Part shown: positions 19,466-28,095 of the stretch, piece after piece
How positions within the stretch are numbered: the first letter of the stretch is position 1
How the letters are laid out: every line of letters starts with the position of its first letter
Source of the DNA: Kutzneria buriramensis
Lineage (GTDB): Bacteria > Actinomycetota > Actinomycetes > Mycobacteriales > Pseudonocardiaceae
DNA length: 64,000 bases
Assembly: GCF_003387475.1 (NCBI RefSeq)
Contig: NZ_QUNO01000018.1
Location: 62,001-126,000, forward strand
Reading direction: 5' to 3'
Translations under genes and position numbers: made by a program
The notes under the pieces: model-generated
Told to the model about the DNA's origin: nothing
Database searches by the model: none
Seen by the model: only the letters and a program-made list of their open reading frames with translations

Positions 19466-19968
19466 TAGCGGCGCAGCCACTCCAGGGCGATGGCCCGTCC
19501 GTCGGGCACGAAGTCGGTGGACGGGTCCCGCAGCTGCGCGGCCAGCTCGTCCAGGTCCATCCACTCGCCGGAGACGATCTCCTCCGGCTGGTGCGTGATC
19601 GGTCCATCCCAATTGGTCTCGTACACGAAGTTGTGGCACCGCACGGGCGGCTGGTCGAAGGTGAACCGGTAGAGCGGGCGCAGCGGCGCACCGGTGATGC
19701 CCAGCTCCTCGGCGAGCTCCCGGCGCGCGCCGTCGTCGGGGGACTCACCGGCGTCGACCACGCCGCCGACGCCGCTGTCCCGCAGGCCGGGGTAGACGTC
19801 CTTGTCGGGGCTGCGGCGGTGCACGTAGACGCGGCGGCCGTCGCCGGAGCGGACCAGGATCGCGGTCGCCGCGTGCCAGAGGCCCTCGGCGCGCATCCGG
19901 GCGCGGGTCGCGCTGCCGATCTCCTCGCCGTCGGGGGAGTACACCGCGACCAGTTCGTCGGCTGCCAT
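19456..19968 (-). CDS. NUDIX hydrolase, YfcD-like
   Basis: 170 residues. The NUDIX box (GGVVDAGESPDDG followed by ARRELAEELGI) is complete, and the surrounding LWHAATAILV, YVHRRSPDKDVYPG and CHNFVYETNWDG segments are those of the YfcD group related to isopentenyl-diphosphate isomerase. It hydrolyses a nucleotide-linked or other diphosphate; the substrate is undefined. ATG 19968 gives the usual N-terminus; the ribosome site is weak. Divergent from the sedolisin gene, 79 bp away. Confidence 0.9.
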   Translation of the reverse strand: MAADELVAVYSPDGEEIGSATRARMRAEGLWHAATAILVRSGDGRRVYVHRRSPDKDVYPGLRDSGVGGVVDAGESPDDGARRELAEELGITGAPLRPLYRFTFDQPPVRCHNFVYETNWDGPITHQPEEIVSGEWMDLDELAAQLRDPSTDFVPDGRAIALEWLRRYYD

Positions 19969-20047
19969 GGGGCGATCTTCGCACGTCACTGAACCTCGGC
20001 GCTGACCGGCGCGTATTGGCACTCGACCCTGCCGGACCGAGGAGCCG

Positions 20048-21658
20048 ATGGTGAAAAAGAGCATCAAGGTGGCCGTGGCGGTAATCGCGCCGCTCGCCGT
20101 CCTGGGGACCTGCGCGGCCGTCATGCAGGCCGCGAACGCCAGCCCAGTCGCTTTGCAACCCAGAGTGACCCTGGCCGGCACGGTGCTGCCGAAGCTTGCC
20201 CAGTCCACGCGCACCGGCGACGTGCCGGCGGACAAGCAACTGTCCGTGGCGGTCAGCCTCAAGCCGAGCAACTCCCAGCAGCTGGACCAGTTCATCAGCC
20301 AGGTGAGCAACCCGCAGTCGCCGACGTACGGCAAGTACCTGACGCCGGAGGAGTTCACCGCCAAGTACGGAGCCCCGCAGGACCAGATCGACAAGATGAC
20401 CGCGTACCTGAAGTCGAAGGGCCTCAACGTCGACTCGGTCGCGGCCAACCATCTGATCGTCGACGCCAGCGGTCCCGCGTCGGCGATGGAGCAGACCTTC
20501 GGCACGAAGCTGTCCACCCGCCGCGACGCGAGCGGCCAGGACTACTACGCCAACGACTCCGCCCTGACCCTGCCCCGGGACCTCGCCCCCGCCGTCAGCG
20601 ACGTCGCCGGCCTGGACAACCACCGCAAGCTGACGCACCCGCCGCTCAAGCAGCGGGCCGTGCGCGGCCTGACGCCGGCCAACCTGACCGGCGCGTACGA
20701 CGTGAAGGCGCTCAACGCCACCGGCGCCGGGCAGCAGGTCGCCGTGTTCGAGCTGGACGCCTTCCAGCAGCAGAACATCAACGCCTACGACCAGCAGTTC
20801 GGCCTCAAGCCGCCGACGCCGATCGTCAAGAAGGTCGACGGCGGGGTGGCGCTCGGCGAGGGCCAGACCGAGGTCGAGCTGGACATCGAGGCCATCTCGG
20901 CGATCGCCCCGCAGGCCCAGCAGACCGTCTTCGAGGGCCCCAACAGCAACAAGGGCGTCATCGACACGTACGCGGCGATCGTGAACAGCAAGATCCCGGT
21001 GGTGTCGATCAGCTGGGGCGGTCCGGAGGAGGCCGGCTCGCAGGCCGACATCCAGGCCCAGGACACGCTGTACAAGCAGGCCGCCGCGCAGGGCCAGTCG
21101 CTGTTCGCGGCGTCCGGCGACAGCGGCTCGGACGACGCCGGCAACGGCGGCCAGAGCGTCGACTTCCCGGCCAGCGACCCGTTCGTCACCGGCACCGGCG
21201 GCACGCACCTGGTGGTCAGCGCGGCCAACGGTCGCACCAGCGAGTCCGGCTGGGTCGACTCCGGCGGCGGCAACTCGAAGCTCTTCGCCGCCCCCGACTA
21301 CCAGGCCAACCTGGGCAGCAAGGTCCGCATGGTGCCGGACATCGCCGCCGACGCGGACCCGGCGACGGGCCTGGCGGTGTTCAGCAAGGGCCAGTTCGGC
21401 GTCGTCGGCGGCACCAGCGCCGCAGCGCCGCAGTGGGCCGGTTTCACCGCGCTGTACAACCAGTTGGCCAAGGCCGCCGGCAAGCCGGCCCTGGGCTTCG
21501 CCAACCCGGCGCTGTACAAGCTGTCCGGCACCGCGGCACTGCACGACATCGTCGGCGGCAGCAACGGCGCCTTCACTGCGACCAAGGGCTACGACCGGGT
21601 GACCGGCCTCGGCAGCTTCGACGCCGCGCAGTTCGTGAAGACGATGCTGGGCCAGTGA
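20048..21658 (+). CDS. Secreted sedolisin (S53) serine-carboxyl peptidase
   Basis: 536-residue pro-kumamolisin-type protease. The signal peptide (about 1-31, ANA cleavage) is followed by the pro-domain to about 200, with YGKYLTPEEF. The catalytic domain has Glu275 and Asp279 in EVELDIEA, the oxyanion Asp358 in SGDSGSDD and nucleophile Ser457 in GTSAAAPQWAG. The C-terminal DIVGGSNG and GYDRVTGLG supply the calcium site. Active at acidic pH in characterised relatives; here probably extracellular protein degradation. The ribosome site GAGG precedes the ATG. Confidence 0.93.
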   Translation: MVKKSIKVAVAVIAPLAVLGTCAAVMQAANASPVALQPRVTLAGTVLPKLAQSTRTGDVPADKQLSVAVSLKPSNSQQLDQFISQVSNPQSPTYGKYLTPEEFTAKYGAPQDQIDKMTAYLKSKGLNVDSVAANHLIVDASGPASAMEQTFGTKLSTRRDASGQDYYANDSALTLPRDLAPAVSDVAGLDNHRKLTHPPLKQRAVRGLTPANLTGAYDVKALNATGAGQQVAVFELDAFQQQNINAYDQQFGLKPPTPIVKKVDGGVALGEGQTEVELDIEAISAIAPQAQQTVFEGPNSNKGVIDTYAAIVNSKIPVVSISWGGPEEAGSQADIQAQDTLYKQAAAQGQSLFAASGDSGSDDAGNGGQSVDFPASDPFVTGTGGTHLVVSAANGRTSESGWVDSGGGNSKLFAAPDYQANLGSKVRMVPDIAADADPATGLAVFSKGQFGVVGGTSAAAPQWAGFTALYNQLAKAAGKPALGFANPALYKLSGTAALHDIVGGSNGAFTATKGYDRVTGLGSFDAAQFVKTMLGQ

Positions 21659-21668
21659 CCCCATCCTG

Positions 21669-21725
21669 ATGCAGGGAAGGACGCCTTACCCGCGTTGAAC
21701 GAGGGTAAGGCGTCCTTCCCTGCAT
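21669..21725. repeat. 57-bp near-perfect palindrome
   Basis: Arms 21669-21696 and 21698-21725 (28 nt) are reverse complements except for one base, around a single central G. It lies 10 nt after the sedolisin stop. It could serve as a terminator, but length and near perfection suggest a dispersed palindromic repeat. Confidence 0.8.
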
Positions 21726-21780
21726 GAACGGCCGTAGTCCTCTGGGCGGACGCCGGGTCGCGACGCCAGGATGACGACCG

Positions 21781-24315
21781 GTGATCCACACGGTCCTTAG
21801 CGTCGTCGGCGTGAACCCAAGGATCGTCACCCGACTCGCCCTGTCGGATCTGCGCGGCCATCCCGGCCGCACCCTGCTGCCGGGCCTGGCGCTGCTCGTG
21901 GGCGTCGCCTGCCTGATCGCGTCCCTGATGCTCGGCGACGCCATGAGCGACGCCTTCAAGGCGGGCGCGGAGCGGGTGCCGCAGCCGGTCGGTGTGGTGG
22001 TCTCGACGGTTCCGGGCTCGAACACCCAGCCGCCCGATCTGACGCAGGTGGCCAAGCAGCTCACCGGTGTCGGGGGCGTGGCCAAGGTCGTGCCGGTGCA
22101 GCAGGTGAACGTCGACATGCTCGACGCGAACGGGCGCGCGCTGCCGGAGCGGATCCAGGCGGCGATCGACGCGGGCGACCCGTCGCTGAACCGGTACGCC
22201 CTGGCCGACGGCCACACGCCGGCCGCCGACGGCGAAGTCGTGGTGGACAAGGTCACCGCCTACCAGCGCCACCTGGCCCCCGGCACGAAGGTGACGCTCG
22301 CGGATGCGGCGGGCCGCCCGATCCAGGTGACGGTCAGCGGTGTGACGCAGATGGGCTCCAAGGGCGACCAGCCGTTCCTGATCGTCGGCAAGGACCTGGC
22401 GGCCAAGCTCAATCCGAACTTCCAGACGTCGGAACTGGACCTGCTGCTGACGCCCGGCACCAGCGACGTGACGATGCGCGGCAACCTGGCCCAGCAGCTC
22501 GGCAGCGGTCTGAGCGTGACGACCGCCGACGGCGAGCGGTCCATCCAGGGCGGCAACAACACGCTGCGGGTGCTGCTGTTCCTGTTCAGCATCCTGGCCA
22601 TGGCCACCGCGGTGTTCGTCGCCGGCGCCACCTTCCGCGCCGTATACCTGCAACGCCAGAAGCAGACGGCGCTGCTTCGCTGCGTCGGTGCCGACCGCGC
22701 GCCGATCGTGTGGGCCAACCTGATCGAGGCGACCATCACCGGCGCGTTGGCCGGCGCGGTCGGGGCGCTGCTCGGTGGGGCCGTCGCCCGGGCGCTCGGC
22801 TGGATCCTGGACGTGACGGGCGTGTCCTCGATGCTCGGGACGGTCCAGCTACAGCCGGCGGCGCTACCAACCATCGGATACCTCATCACCGGCATCCTCG
22901 TGGCGGCGGCGCTCAGTGCGTTCGCCGCTGTGCGGCCGTCCCGAGCCGCCGCGCGCGTGTCGCCGCTGGCTGCGTTGCGTCTCGCCGGCGAGGCGACGCC
23001 GGAGCGCCGTGCGGTCCGTGCGCGGTTGGTGCGCGGCTGGCTGTTGGTCGCCGCCGCCGTCCTGTTCGCGCTCGGCGCACTCGCCACCCAGCGCACCGTG
23101 CCCTCCCCGTTCTTCGCACTGTTCTCCGGCATCGCGGCGGTCGCCGGCATCTTCGGCTCGTTCGGCCCGTACGTGGTGCCGAGGATCGGGCGCGCCATCG
23201 GCTGGGTGGCCGGCAAGGCGTTCGGCCCGCACGTGCGGCTCGCCGGCATCGAGCTGGGGCGCGTGCCGCAGCGGGCCGCCTCCGTGGCGATGCCGCTGGT
23301 GCTGGCCAGTGCCATCGTCGCCGGCACGGTCGTGCTCATCGGCACCGCCCGTGACGTGGCGTTCTCGCACGGCGGGATCCAGAGGCCGGACGCCCAGATC
23401 CACGACACCGGCCAACGGCCGCTCGGCCCGGACGTGCTCAAGGCCGCCCAGCAGCCCGAGGTCGACCAGCTGCTGCCGGTGAGCTCCGCCGAGAAGGACA
23501 TCACCGTCGCCGGCAAGCCCGCGTCCGTCGCCGGCGTCGACCCGGCCAAGCTCACGGCGTACCTCCAGTCCAAGCACCAGCCCGCGGCGCCGCAGTTCGG
23601 CACGGACTCGGCGCTGCTCGAATCGTGGCTGATGGACGAATGGCACGTCGGCGTCGGCCAGCAGGTCACCATCGACGGCCTCCCCGGCGGGTCACGCACC
23701 GTGACTATCGCGGGCACGGTGCCCGACGTCAGCATCGGCTTCGCCGGGGTGGTGGTCGGCGACCCCGCCATCGCGCCGGTCAGCTCGATGCTGGTCAGCG
23801 TCAAAGCCGGCTTCGACCAGGGCGCCTATCGCAACGCCGTGCTCGGCGCCCTGCCCAACGCGCCGACCGTCGAGGTGGAGACGGCGTCGCAGAGCGACGA
23901 GGCGACCCAGCGCAACCTGGACCTCGGCGCCGTCATGCTGATGGTGCTGCTCAGCCTGAGCGTCGCCGTCGCCGTGACGGGCATCGGCACCGCCCTGAGC
24001 ATCTCCGTACAGGAACGCCGCAAGGAGGTCGCGCTGCGGCGGGCCCTCGGCGTCACCCGCATGGGGGTGACGGCCGGCATCCTGGCCGAGGCGGTGCTGC
24101 TCGCGCTGAGCGGCCTGATCGGCGGCGTCGTGCTCGGAACCGTGTACGCGGAGCTGCTGATCGCCGGTCTGGGCGTGCACACTTGGCCGACTCTGCCCTG
24201 GGGCCAGTTGGCGATCGGGGGACTTGCGGTGGTCACGCTGGCTGTGCTTGCCGCCGTTGTGCCTGCTCGGACGGCCTCGCGGGTGCTGCCGGCGGCCGGG
24301 CTGGCCAGTTCGTGA
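21781..24315 (+). CDS. ABC transporter permease, FtsX/MacB type, without ATPase partner nearby
   Basis: 844 residues in two FtsX-type halves, about eight membrane segments in 1+3+1+3 layout. A MacB-like periplasmic domain (about 50-250) follows the first helix, then a FtsX core, a second exported domain (about 520-690) and a final FtsX core with EVALRRALGVTRMGV. Such permeases move lipoproteins or peptides or transmit force to hydrolases, and need an ATPase usually encoded next door; none is here. GTG 21781 has AGGA 9 nt ahead; GTG 21811 (NPRIVTRLAL) is a good alternative. Confidence 0.88.
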   Translation: MIHTVLSVVGVNPRIVTRLALSDLRGHPGRTLLPGLALLVGVACLIASLMLGDAMSDAFKAGAERVPQPVGVVVSTVPGSNTQPPDLTQVAKQLTGVGGVAKVVPVQQVNVDMLDANGRALPERIQAAIDAGDPSLNRYALADGHTPAADGEVVVDKVTAYQRHLAPGTKVTLADAAGRPIQVTVSGVTQMGSKGDQPFLIVGKDLAAKLNPNFQTSELDLLLTPGTSDVTMRGNLAQQLGSGLSVTTADGERSIQGGNNTLRVLLFLFSILAMATAVFVAGATFRAVYLQRQKQTALLRCVGADRAPIVWANLIEATITGALAGAVGALLGGAVARALGWILDVTGVSSMLGTVQLQPAALPTIGYLITGILVAAALSAFAAVRPSRAAARVSPLAALRLAGEATPERRAVRARLVRGWLLVAAAVLFALGALATQRTVPSPFFALFSGIAAVAGIFGSFGPYVVPRIGRAIGWVAGKAFGPHVRLAGIELGRVPQRAASVAMPLVLASAIVAGTVVLIGTARDVAFSHGGIQRPDAQIHDTGQRPLGPDVLKAAQQPEVDQLLPVSSAEKDITVAGKPASVAGVDPAKLTAYLQSKHQPAAPQFGTDSALLESWLMDEWHVGVGQQVTIDGLPGGSRTVTIAGTVPDVSIGFAGVVVGDPAIAPVSSMLVSVKAGFDQGAYRNAVLGALPNAPTVEVETASQSDEATQRNLDLGAVMLMVLLSLSVAVAVTGIGTALSISVQERRKEVALRRALGVTRMGVTAGILAEAVLLALSGLIGGVVLGTVYAELLIAGLGVHTWPTLPWGQLAIGGLAVVTLAVLAAVVPARTASRVLPAAGLASS

Positions 24316-24350
24316 GTCCGGTCACCGGCTCGCGTGTCGGCGTGAGGTCG

Positions 24351-24356
24351 TAGGCT
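24351..24356 (+). promoter_or_regulatory. TANNNT -10 hexamer, leaderless start of dop
   Basis: TAGGCT at -12 to -7 from ATG 24363. No Shine-Dalgarno is present, and no convincing -35. Confidence 0.6.
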
Positions 24357-24362
24357 GCTGAC

Positions 24363-25865
24363 ATGCGGCGGATCATGGGCACCGAGGTCGAGTACGGCAT
24401 CTCCGTACCCGGCGACCCGACGGCCAACCCGGTGTTGACCTCGACCCAGGTGGTGTTGGCGTACGCGGCGGCGGCGGAGATTCCGAGGGCGCGCCGCGCC
24501 CGGTGGGACTACGAGGTGGAGTCGCCGCTGCGGGACGCGCGCGGCTTCGACCTCGGGGCGCCGGGCGTGCCGCCGTCGGACCCCGACGTGGAGGACCTCG
24601 GCGCGGCCAACGTCATCCTGACCAACGGCGCGCGGCTCTACGTCGACCACGCGCACCCCGAGTACTCCGCGCCCGAGGTGACCAACGCCCGCGACGCGGT
24701 CATCTGGGACAAGGCCGGCGAGCGGATCATGGAGGAGGCCGCCATCAAGGCCGCCTCCGTGCCCGGCCAGCCGCGCCTGCAGCTGTACAAGAACAACGTG
24801 GACGGCAAGGGCGCCAGCTACGGCACCCACGAGAACTACCTGATGTCCCGCAGCACCCCGTTCACCGCGGTGATCGGCGGCCTGACCCCGTTCTTCACCT
24901 CGCGCCAGGTGGTCACCGGCTCCGGCCGGGTCGGCATCGGCGCCTCCGGCGACCACGCCGGCTTCCAGCTGTCCCAGCGCGCCGACTACATCGAGGTCGA
25001 GGTCGGCCTGGAGACCACGCTCAAGCGCGGCATCATCAACACCCGCGACGAGCCGCACGCCGACGCCGACAAGTACCGCCGGCTGCACGTCATCATCGGC
25101 GACGCCAACCTGGCCGAGTACTCCACGTACCTCAAGGTCGGCACCACCGCGATCGTGCTGGACATGATCGAGTCCGGAAAGCGCTTCGACGACCTGCGGC
25201 TGGCCGACCCGGTGCGGGCCGTGCACACCATCAGCCACGACCCGACGCTGAAGGCCACCGTCGAGCTCACCGGCGGCCGCAAGTTCTCCGGCCTGGACAT
25301 CCAGTCCGCCTACCACGAGCGGGCCGCGGCGTACCTGGAGTCCGAGGGCAGCGGCGACCGGGTGGCCGCGCACGTGCTCAAGACCTGGGGCGAGGTGCTG
25401 GACGCGCTGCGCCGGGACCCGATGGAGTGCGCCGACCGGCTGGACTGGCCGGCCAAGCTGCGGCTGCTGGAGGGCTTCCGCAGCCGGGACAACCTGGCCT
25501 GGGGCTCGCCCCGGCTCCAGCTGGTCGACCTCCAGTACGCGGACGTGCGGCTGGACAAGGGCCTGTACAACCGGCTGGTGACCCGGGGCTCGATGAAGCG
25601 CCTGGTCAGCGAGGAAGAGGTGCTGGCGGCCGTCACGACGCCGCCGGAGGACACCCGCGCCTACTTCCGCGGCCGCTGCCTGGAGCGGTACCCGACCTCG
25701 GTCGCGGCGGCGTCCTGGGACTCGGTGATCTTCGACATCGGCCGCGAGTCGCTGGTGCGGATCCCCACCCTGGAGCCGCTGCGGGGCACGAAGGCGCACG
25801 TCGGGGCGCTCCTGGAGGCCGCGAACACCGCCGAGGAGCTGGTGGACGCCCTCACCAGGGGGTAG
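24363..25865 (+). CDS. dop: Pup deamidase/depupylase
   Basis: 500-residue carboxylate-amine ligase-fold enzyme that removes Pup from lysines and, where Pup ends in Gln, deamidates it. GTEVEYG holds the metal-binding Glu8, [11 protein letters not shown] the nucleophilic Asp95, and the Dop-specific loop (about 41-80, with [17 protein letters not shown]) is intact, separating it from Paf[21 protein letters not shown] is the shared ATP-site segment. The encoded Pup already ends in Glu, so the main job should be depupylation. No ribosome site; see the leaderless promoter. Upstream of pup-prcB-prcA as in other actinobacteria. Confidence 0.97.
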   Translation: MRRIMGTEVEYGISVPGDPTANPVLTSTQVVLAYAAAAEIPRARRARWDYEVESPLRDARGFDLGAPGVPPSDPDVEDLGAANVILTNGARLYVDHAHPEYSAPEVTNARDAVIWDKAGERIMEEAAIKAASVPGQPRLQLYKNNVDGKGASYGTHENYLMSRSTPFTAVIGGLTPFFTSRQVVTGSGRVGIGASGDHAGFQLSQRADYIEVEVGLETTLKRGIINTRDEPHADADKYRRLHVIIGDANLAEYSTYLKVGTTAIVLDMIESGKRFDDLRLADPVRAVHTISHDPTLKATVELTGGRKFSGLDIQSAYHERAAAYLESEGSGDRVAAHVLKTWGEVLDALRRDPMECADRLDWPAKLRLLEGFRSRDNLAWGSPRLQLVDLQYADVRLDKGLYNRLVTRGSMKRLVSEEEVLAAVTTPPEDTRAYFRGRCLERYPTSVAAASWDSVIFDIGRESLVRIPTLEPLRGTKAHVGALLEAANTAEELVDALTRG

Positions 25866-25958
25866 ACACGCGTTGATCACGACCCGAGTGGCTGAAGGAC
25901 GAATGTCAGTGCCGCTGGGTAGTGTTGAAGCAGGCCAACCAGTCACCGGGAGGCGGCC

Positions 25959-26153
25959 ATGGCTCAGGAACAGGTTCAGCGTCAGGGCGGGGGCGACGGC
26001 GACGAGGGCGCCGACGGCGCCACCGCCGCGGGTCAGGAGCGCCGGGAGAAGCTCGGCGAGGACGTCGACGCCATCCTCGACGAGATCGACGACGTGCTCG
26101 AGGAGAACGCCGAGGACTTCGTGCGCGCCTACGTGCAGAAGGGCGGCGAGTAG
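25959..26153 (+). CDS. pup: Prokaryotic ubiquitin-like protein Pup, Glu-ending
   Basis: 64-residue mostly disordered tag. The C-terminal half ([20 protein letters not shown]) is the region bound by the Arc coiled coil, and the chain ends YVQKGGE. The final residue is encoded directly as Glu, so PafA can use it without Dop deamidation. GGGAGG lies just upstream of the ATG. A possible own promoter is TAGTGT at 25920-25925, about 34 nt ahead. prcB follows 55 nt later. Confidence 0.97.
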   Translation: MAQEQVQRQGGGDGDEGADGATAAGQERREKLGEDVDAILDEIDDVLEENAEDFVRAYVQKGGE

Positions 26154-26208
26154 GGCCAGCGCCCGACCCGCGACCAGTTATCACCGGCGGCAGGAGAAAC
26201 AGCACTAC

Positions 26209-27042
26209 ATGGAGCACAACTCGCAAGCGGGCGCGGCGCTGCCGGCGGCCTATCTGGCGCCGGGCACGTCGTCGTTCGTGGACTTCCTGCGCGCACAGGC
26301 GCCCGAGCTGCTGCCGTTCAACCGGGTCGCGCCCGGCGCTCGGCCGCTCGAACTGGCCCACGGCACCACGATCGTCGCCGTCGCCTACAAGGGCGGCGTG
26401 CTGATCGCCGGCGACCGGCGGGCCACCCAGGGCAATGTGATCGCGCACCGGGACATGGACAAGGTCTATGTCACCGACGAGTACTCCGCGGTCGGCATCG
26501 CCGGCACCGCGGGCCTGGCCGTCGAGATGGTCCGGCTGTACCAGCTCGAGCTGGAGCACTACGAGAAGCTCGAGGGCGTCACGATCACGCTGGACGGCAA
26601 GGCCAACCGGCTGGGCGCGATGATCAAGGGCAACCTGGAGGCGGCCATGGCCGGCCTCGTGGTGCTGCCGCTGTTCGTCGGCTACGACGTGGACGCGCCC
26701 GACCCGGCGCGGGCCGGCCGGATCGTCACCTACGACGTCACCGGCGGGCGGTTCGACGAGCACGCCGGCTACCACTCCATCGGCTCCGGCTCGGTGTTCG
26801 CCAAGGGCTCGCTGAAGAAGCTGTACGACCCGGACGCGGACCAGGACGCGGCCGTGCGCACGGCGATCGAGGCGCTCTACGACGCCGCCGACGACGACTC
26901 CGCGACCAGCGGGCCCGACATGGTGCGCCGGATCTTCCCGGTGGTCATCACCGTCAACGGCGCCGACGGCGCGGTGCGGCTGTCCGACGAGGTGACCGCC
27001 CAGGTGTCCGAGGCGGTCGTCGCGGACCGCACCCGCGGCTGA
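26209..27042 (+). CDS. prcB: 20S proteasome beta subunit
   Basis: 277 residues with a 52-residue propeptide. Autocleavage at HG/TTIVAV frees Thr53 as the N-terminal nucleophile; in mature numbering Asp17 (GDRR) and Lys33 (MDKVYVT) are in place, and the SGPD motif is near the end. These are the hallmarks of an active beta subunit. ATG 26209 gives a typical start; the AGGAG site is 12 nt away, slightly far. Longer in-frame readings pass through the pup gene and are rejected. prcA follows 40 nt downstream. Confidence 0.96.
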   Translation: MEHNSQAGAALPAAYLAPGTSSFVDFLRAQAPELLPFNRVAPGARPLELAHGTTIVAVAYKGGVLIAGDRRATQGNVIAHRDMDKVYVTDEYSAVGIAGTAGLAVEMVRLYQLELEHYEKLEGVTITLDGKANRLGAMIKGNLEAAMAGLVVLPLFVGYDVDAPDPARAGRIVTYDVTGGRFDEHAGYHSIGSGSVFAKGSLKKLYDPDADQDAAVRTAIEALYDAADDDSATSGPDMVRRIFPVVITVNGADGAVRLSDEVTAQVSEAVVADRTRG

Positions 27043-27082
27043 GGTCCGCCGCGATGTACCCACGAACCACAGGAGCCGCACA

Positions 27083-27838
27083 GTGACGTTGCCGTTGTAC
27101 GCATCCGCCGAGCAGGTGATGCGGGACCGCTCGGAGCTCGCCCGCAAGGGCATCGCCAAGGGCCGCAGCGTCGTCGTGCTCACCTACACCGACGGCGTGC
27201 TGTTCGTCGCCGAGAACACGTCGTCCACGCTGCGCAAGGTGTCGGAGATCTACGACCGGATCGGGTTCGCCGCGGTCGGCCGGTACAGCGAGTTCGAGAG
27301 CCTGCGGGTGGCCGGCGTGCGGCACGCCGACCTGCGCGGGTACCAGTACGACCGGCGGGACGTGAACGCCCGGTCGCTGGCCAACGCCTTCGCCGGCCTG
27401 CTCGGCTCGATCTTCACCGAGCAGATCAAGCCGTTCGAGGTCGAGGTGTGCCTGGCCGAGGTCGGCGCCTCCTACGGCACCGACCAGCTCTACCGCCTCA
27501 CCTACGACGGCTCGATCTTCGACGAGCCCAAGTACGTGGTGATGGGCGGCCAGGCCGACGCCATCTCCGCCGCGCTCAAGGACTCCTACCAGGACGACGC
27601 CTCGCTCGCCGACACGCTGCGCGTCGCCGTGAACGCGTTCGACGCCGGCAGCCCCGCCACCAACAGCGACCGTTCGCTGGAGGTCGCCGTGCTCGACCGC
27701 AAGCGCCCCCGGCGGGCCTTCCGGCGCATCCAGGGCACCGTGCTGGCGGAGCTGCTCGACTCCACCAAGGCCAAGCCCGAGGAGCCCGCCGCACCTGCGG
27801 AGGACACGAGCACGGGGGACTCCGGCAAGGAGAGCTGA
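27083..27838 (+). CDS. prcA: 20S proteasome alpha subunit
   Basis: 251 residues forming the outer heptameric rings and the gate. The N-terminal gating octapeptide MTLPLYAS and [22 protein letters not shown] are typical, as is [17 protein letters not shown]. The acidic Pro/Ala-rich C-terminal tail is disordered. There is no catalytic Thr. AGGAG lies 7 nt ahead of the GTG start. It is the last gene of the operon and is followed by a hairpin. Confidence 0.96.
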   Translation: MTLPLYASAEQVMRDRSELARKGIAKGRSVVVLTYTDGVLFVAENTSSTLRKVSEIYDRIGFAAVGRYSEFESLRVAGVRHADLRGYQYDRRDVNARSLANAFAGLLGSIFTEQIKPFEVEVCLAEVGASYGTDQLYRLTYDGSIFDEPKYVVMGGQADAISAALKDSYQDDASLADTLRVAVNAFDAGSPATNSDRSLEVAVLDRKRPRRAFRRIQGTVLAELLDSTKAKPEEPAAPAEDTSTGDSGKES

Positions 27839-27851
27839 ACCACGTTTTCCA

Positions 27852-27884
27852 GCGGGCCCGTCGGCGATTCGCCGGCGGGCCCGC
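27852..27884 (+). terminator. Hairpin terminator of the proteasome operon
   Basis: 15-bp stem (27852-27866 with 27870-27884, one G-T pair) with a 3-nt loop, 13 nt after the prcA stop. GC-rich and without a T-tract. The rest of the 257-bp gap before the LamG gene is less GC-rich than its surroundings and probably holds that gene's promoter. Confidence 0.7.
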
Positions 27885-28095
27885 CGCGTCGTGCCCCCGG
27901 CACCTGCGAAAACGGCGCCGCGATTCTCGTCGACCGGCCCTTTCGTTCTTATTGTCCGTTTGTTCCGCCCTTGCGTGAGCTTTACGCCTTTTGGCCTCTT
28001 TGCTGGCGGGCGCCGATCCGGTGAGGATGACCTGGGTTGTGCTCCTGGCGCGGCTTCGATGAGCCGTGACCAGTCACAAAGGGGGAAGGAATCTC

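Noticed and set aside
25873-26208. Upstream extension of the prcB frame through pup
   Set aside because: Overlaps pup in another frame; the ATG at 26209 gives the family-typical propeptide.
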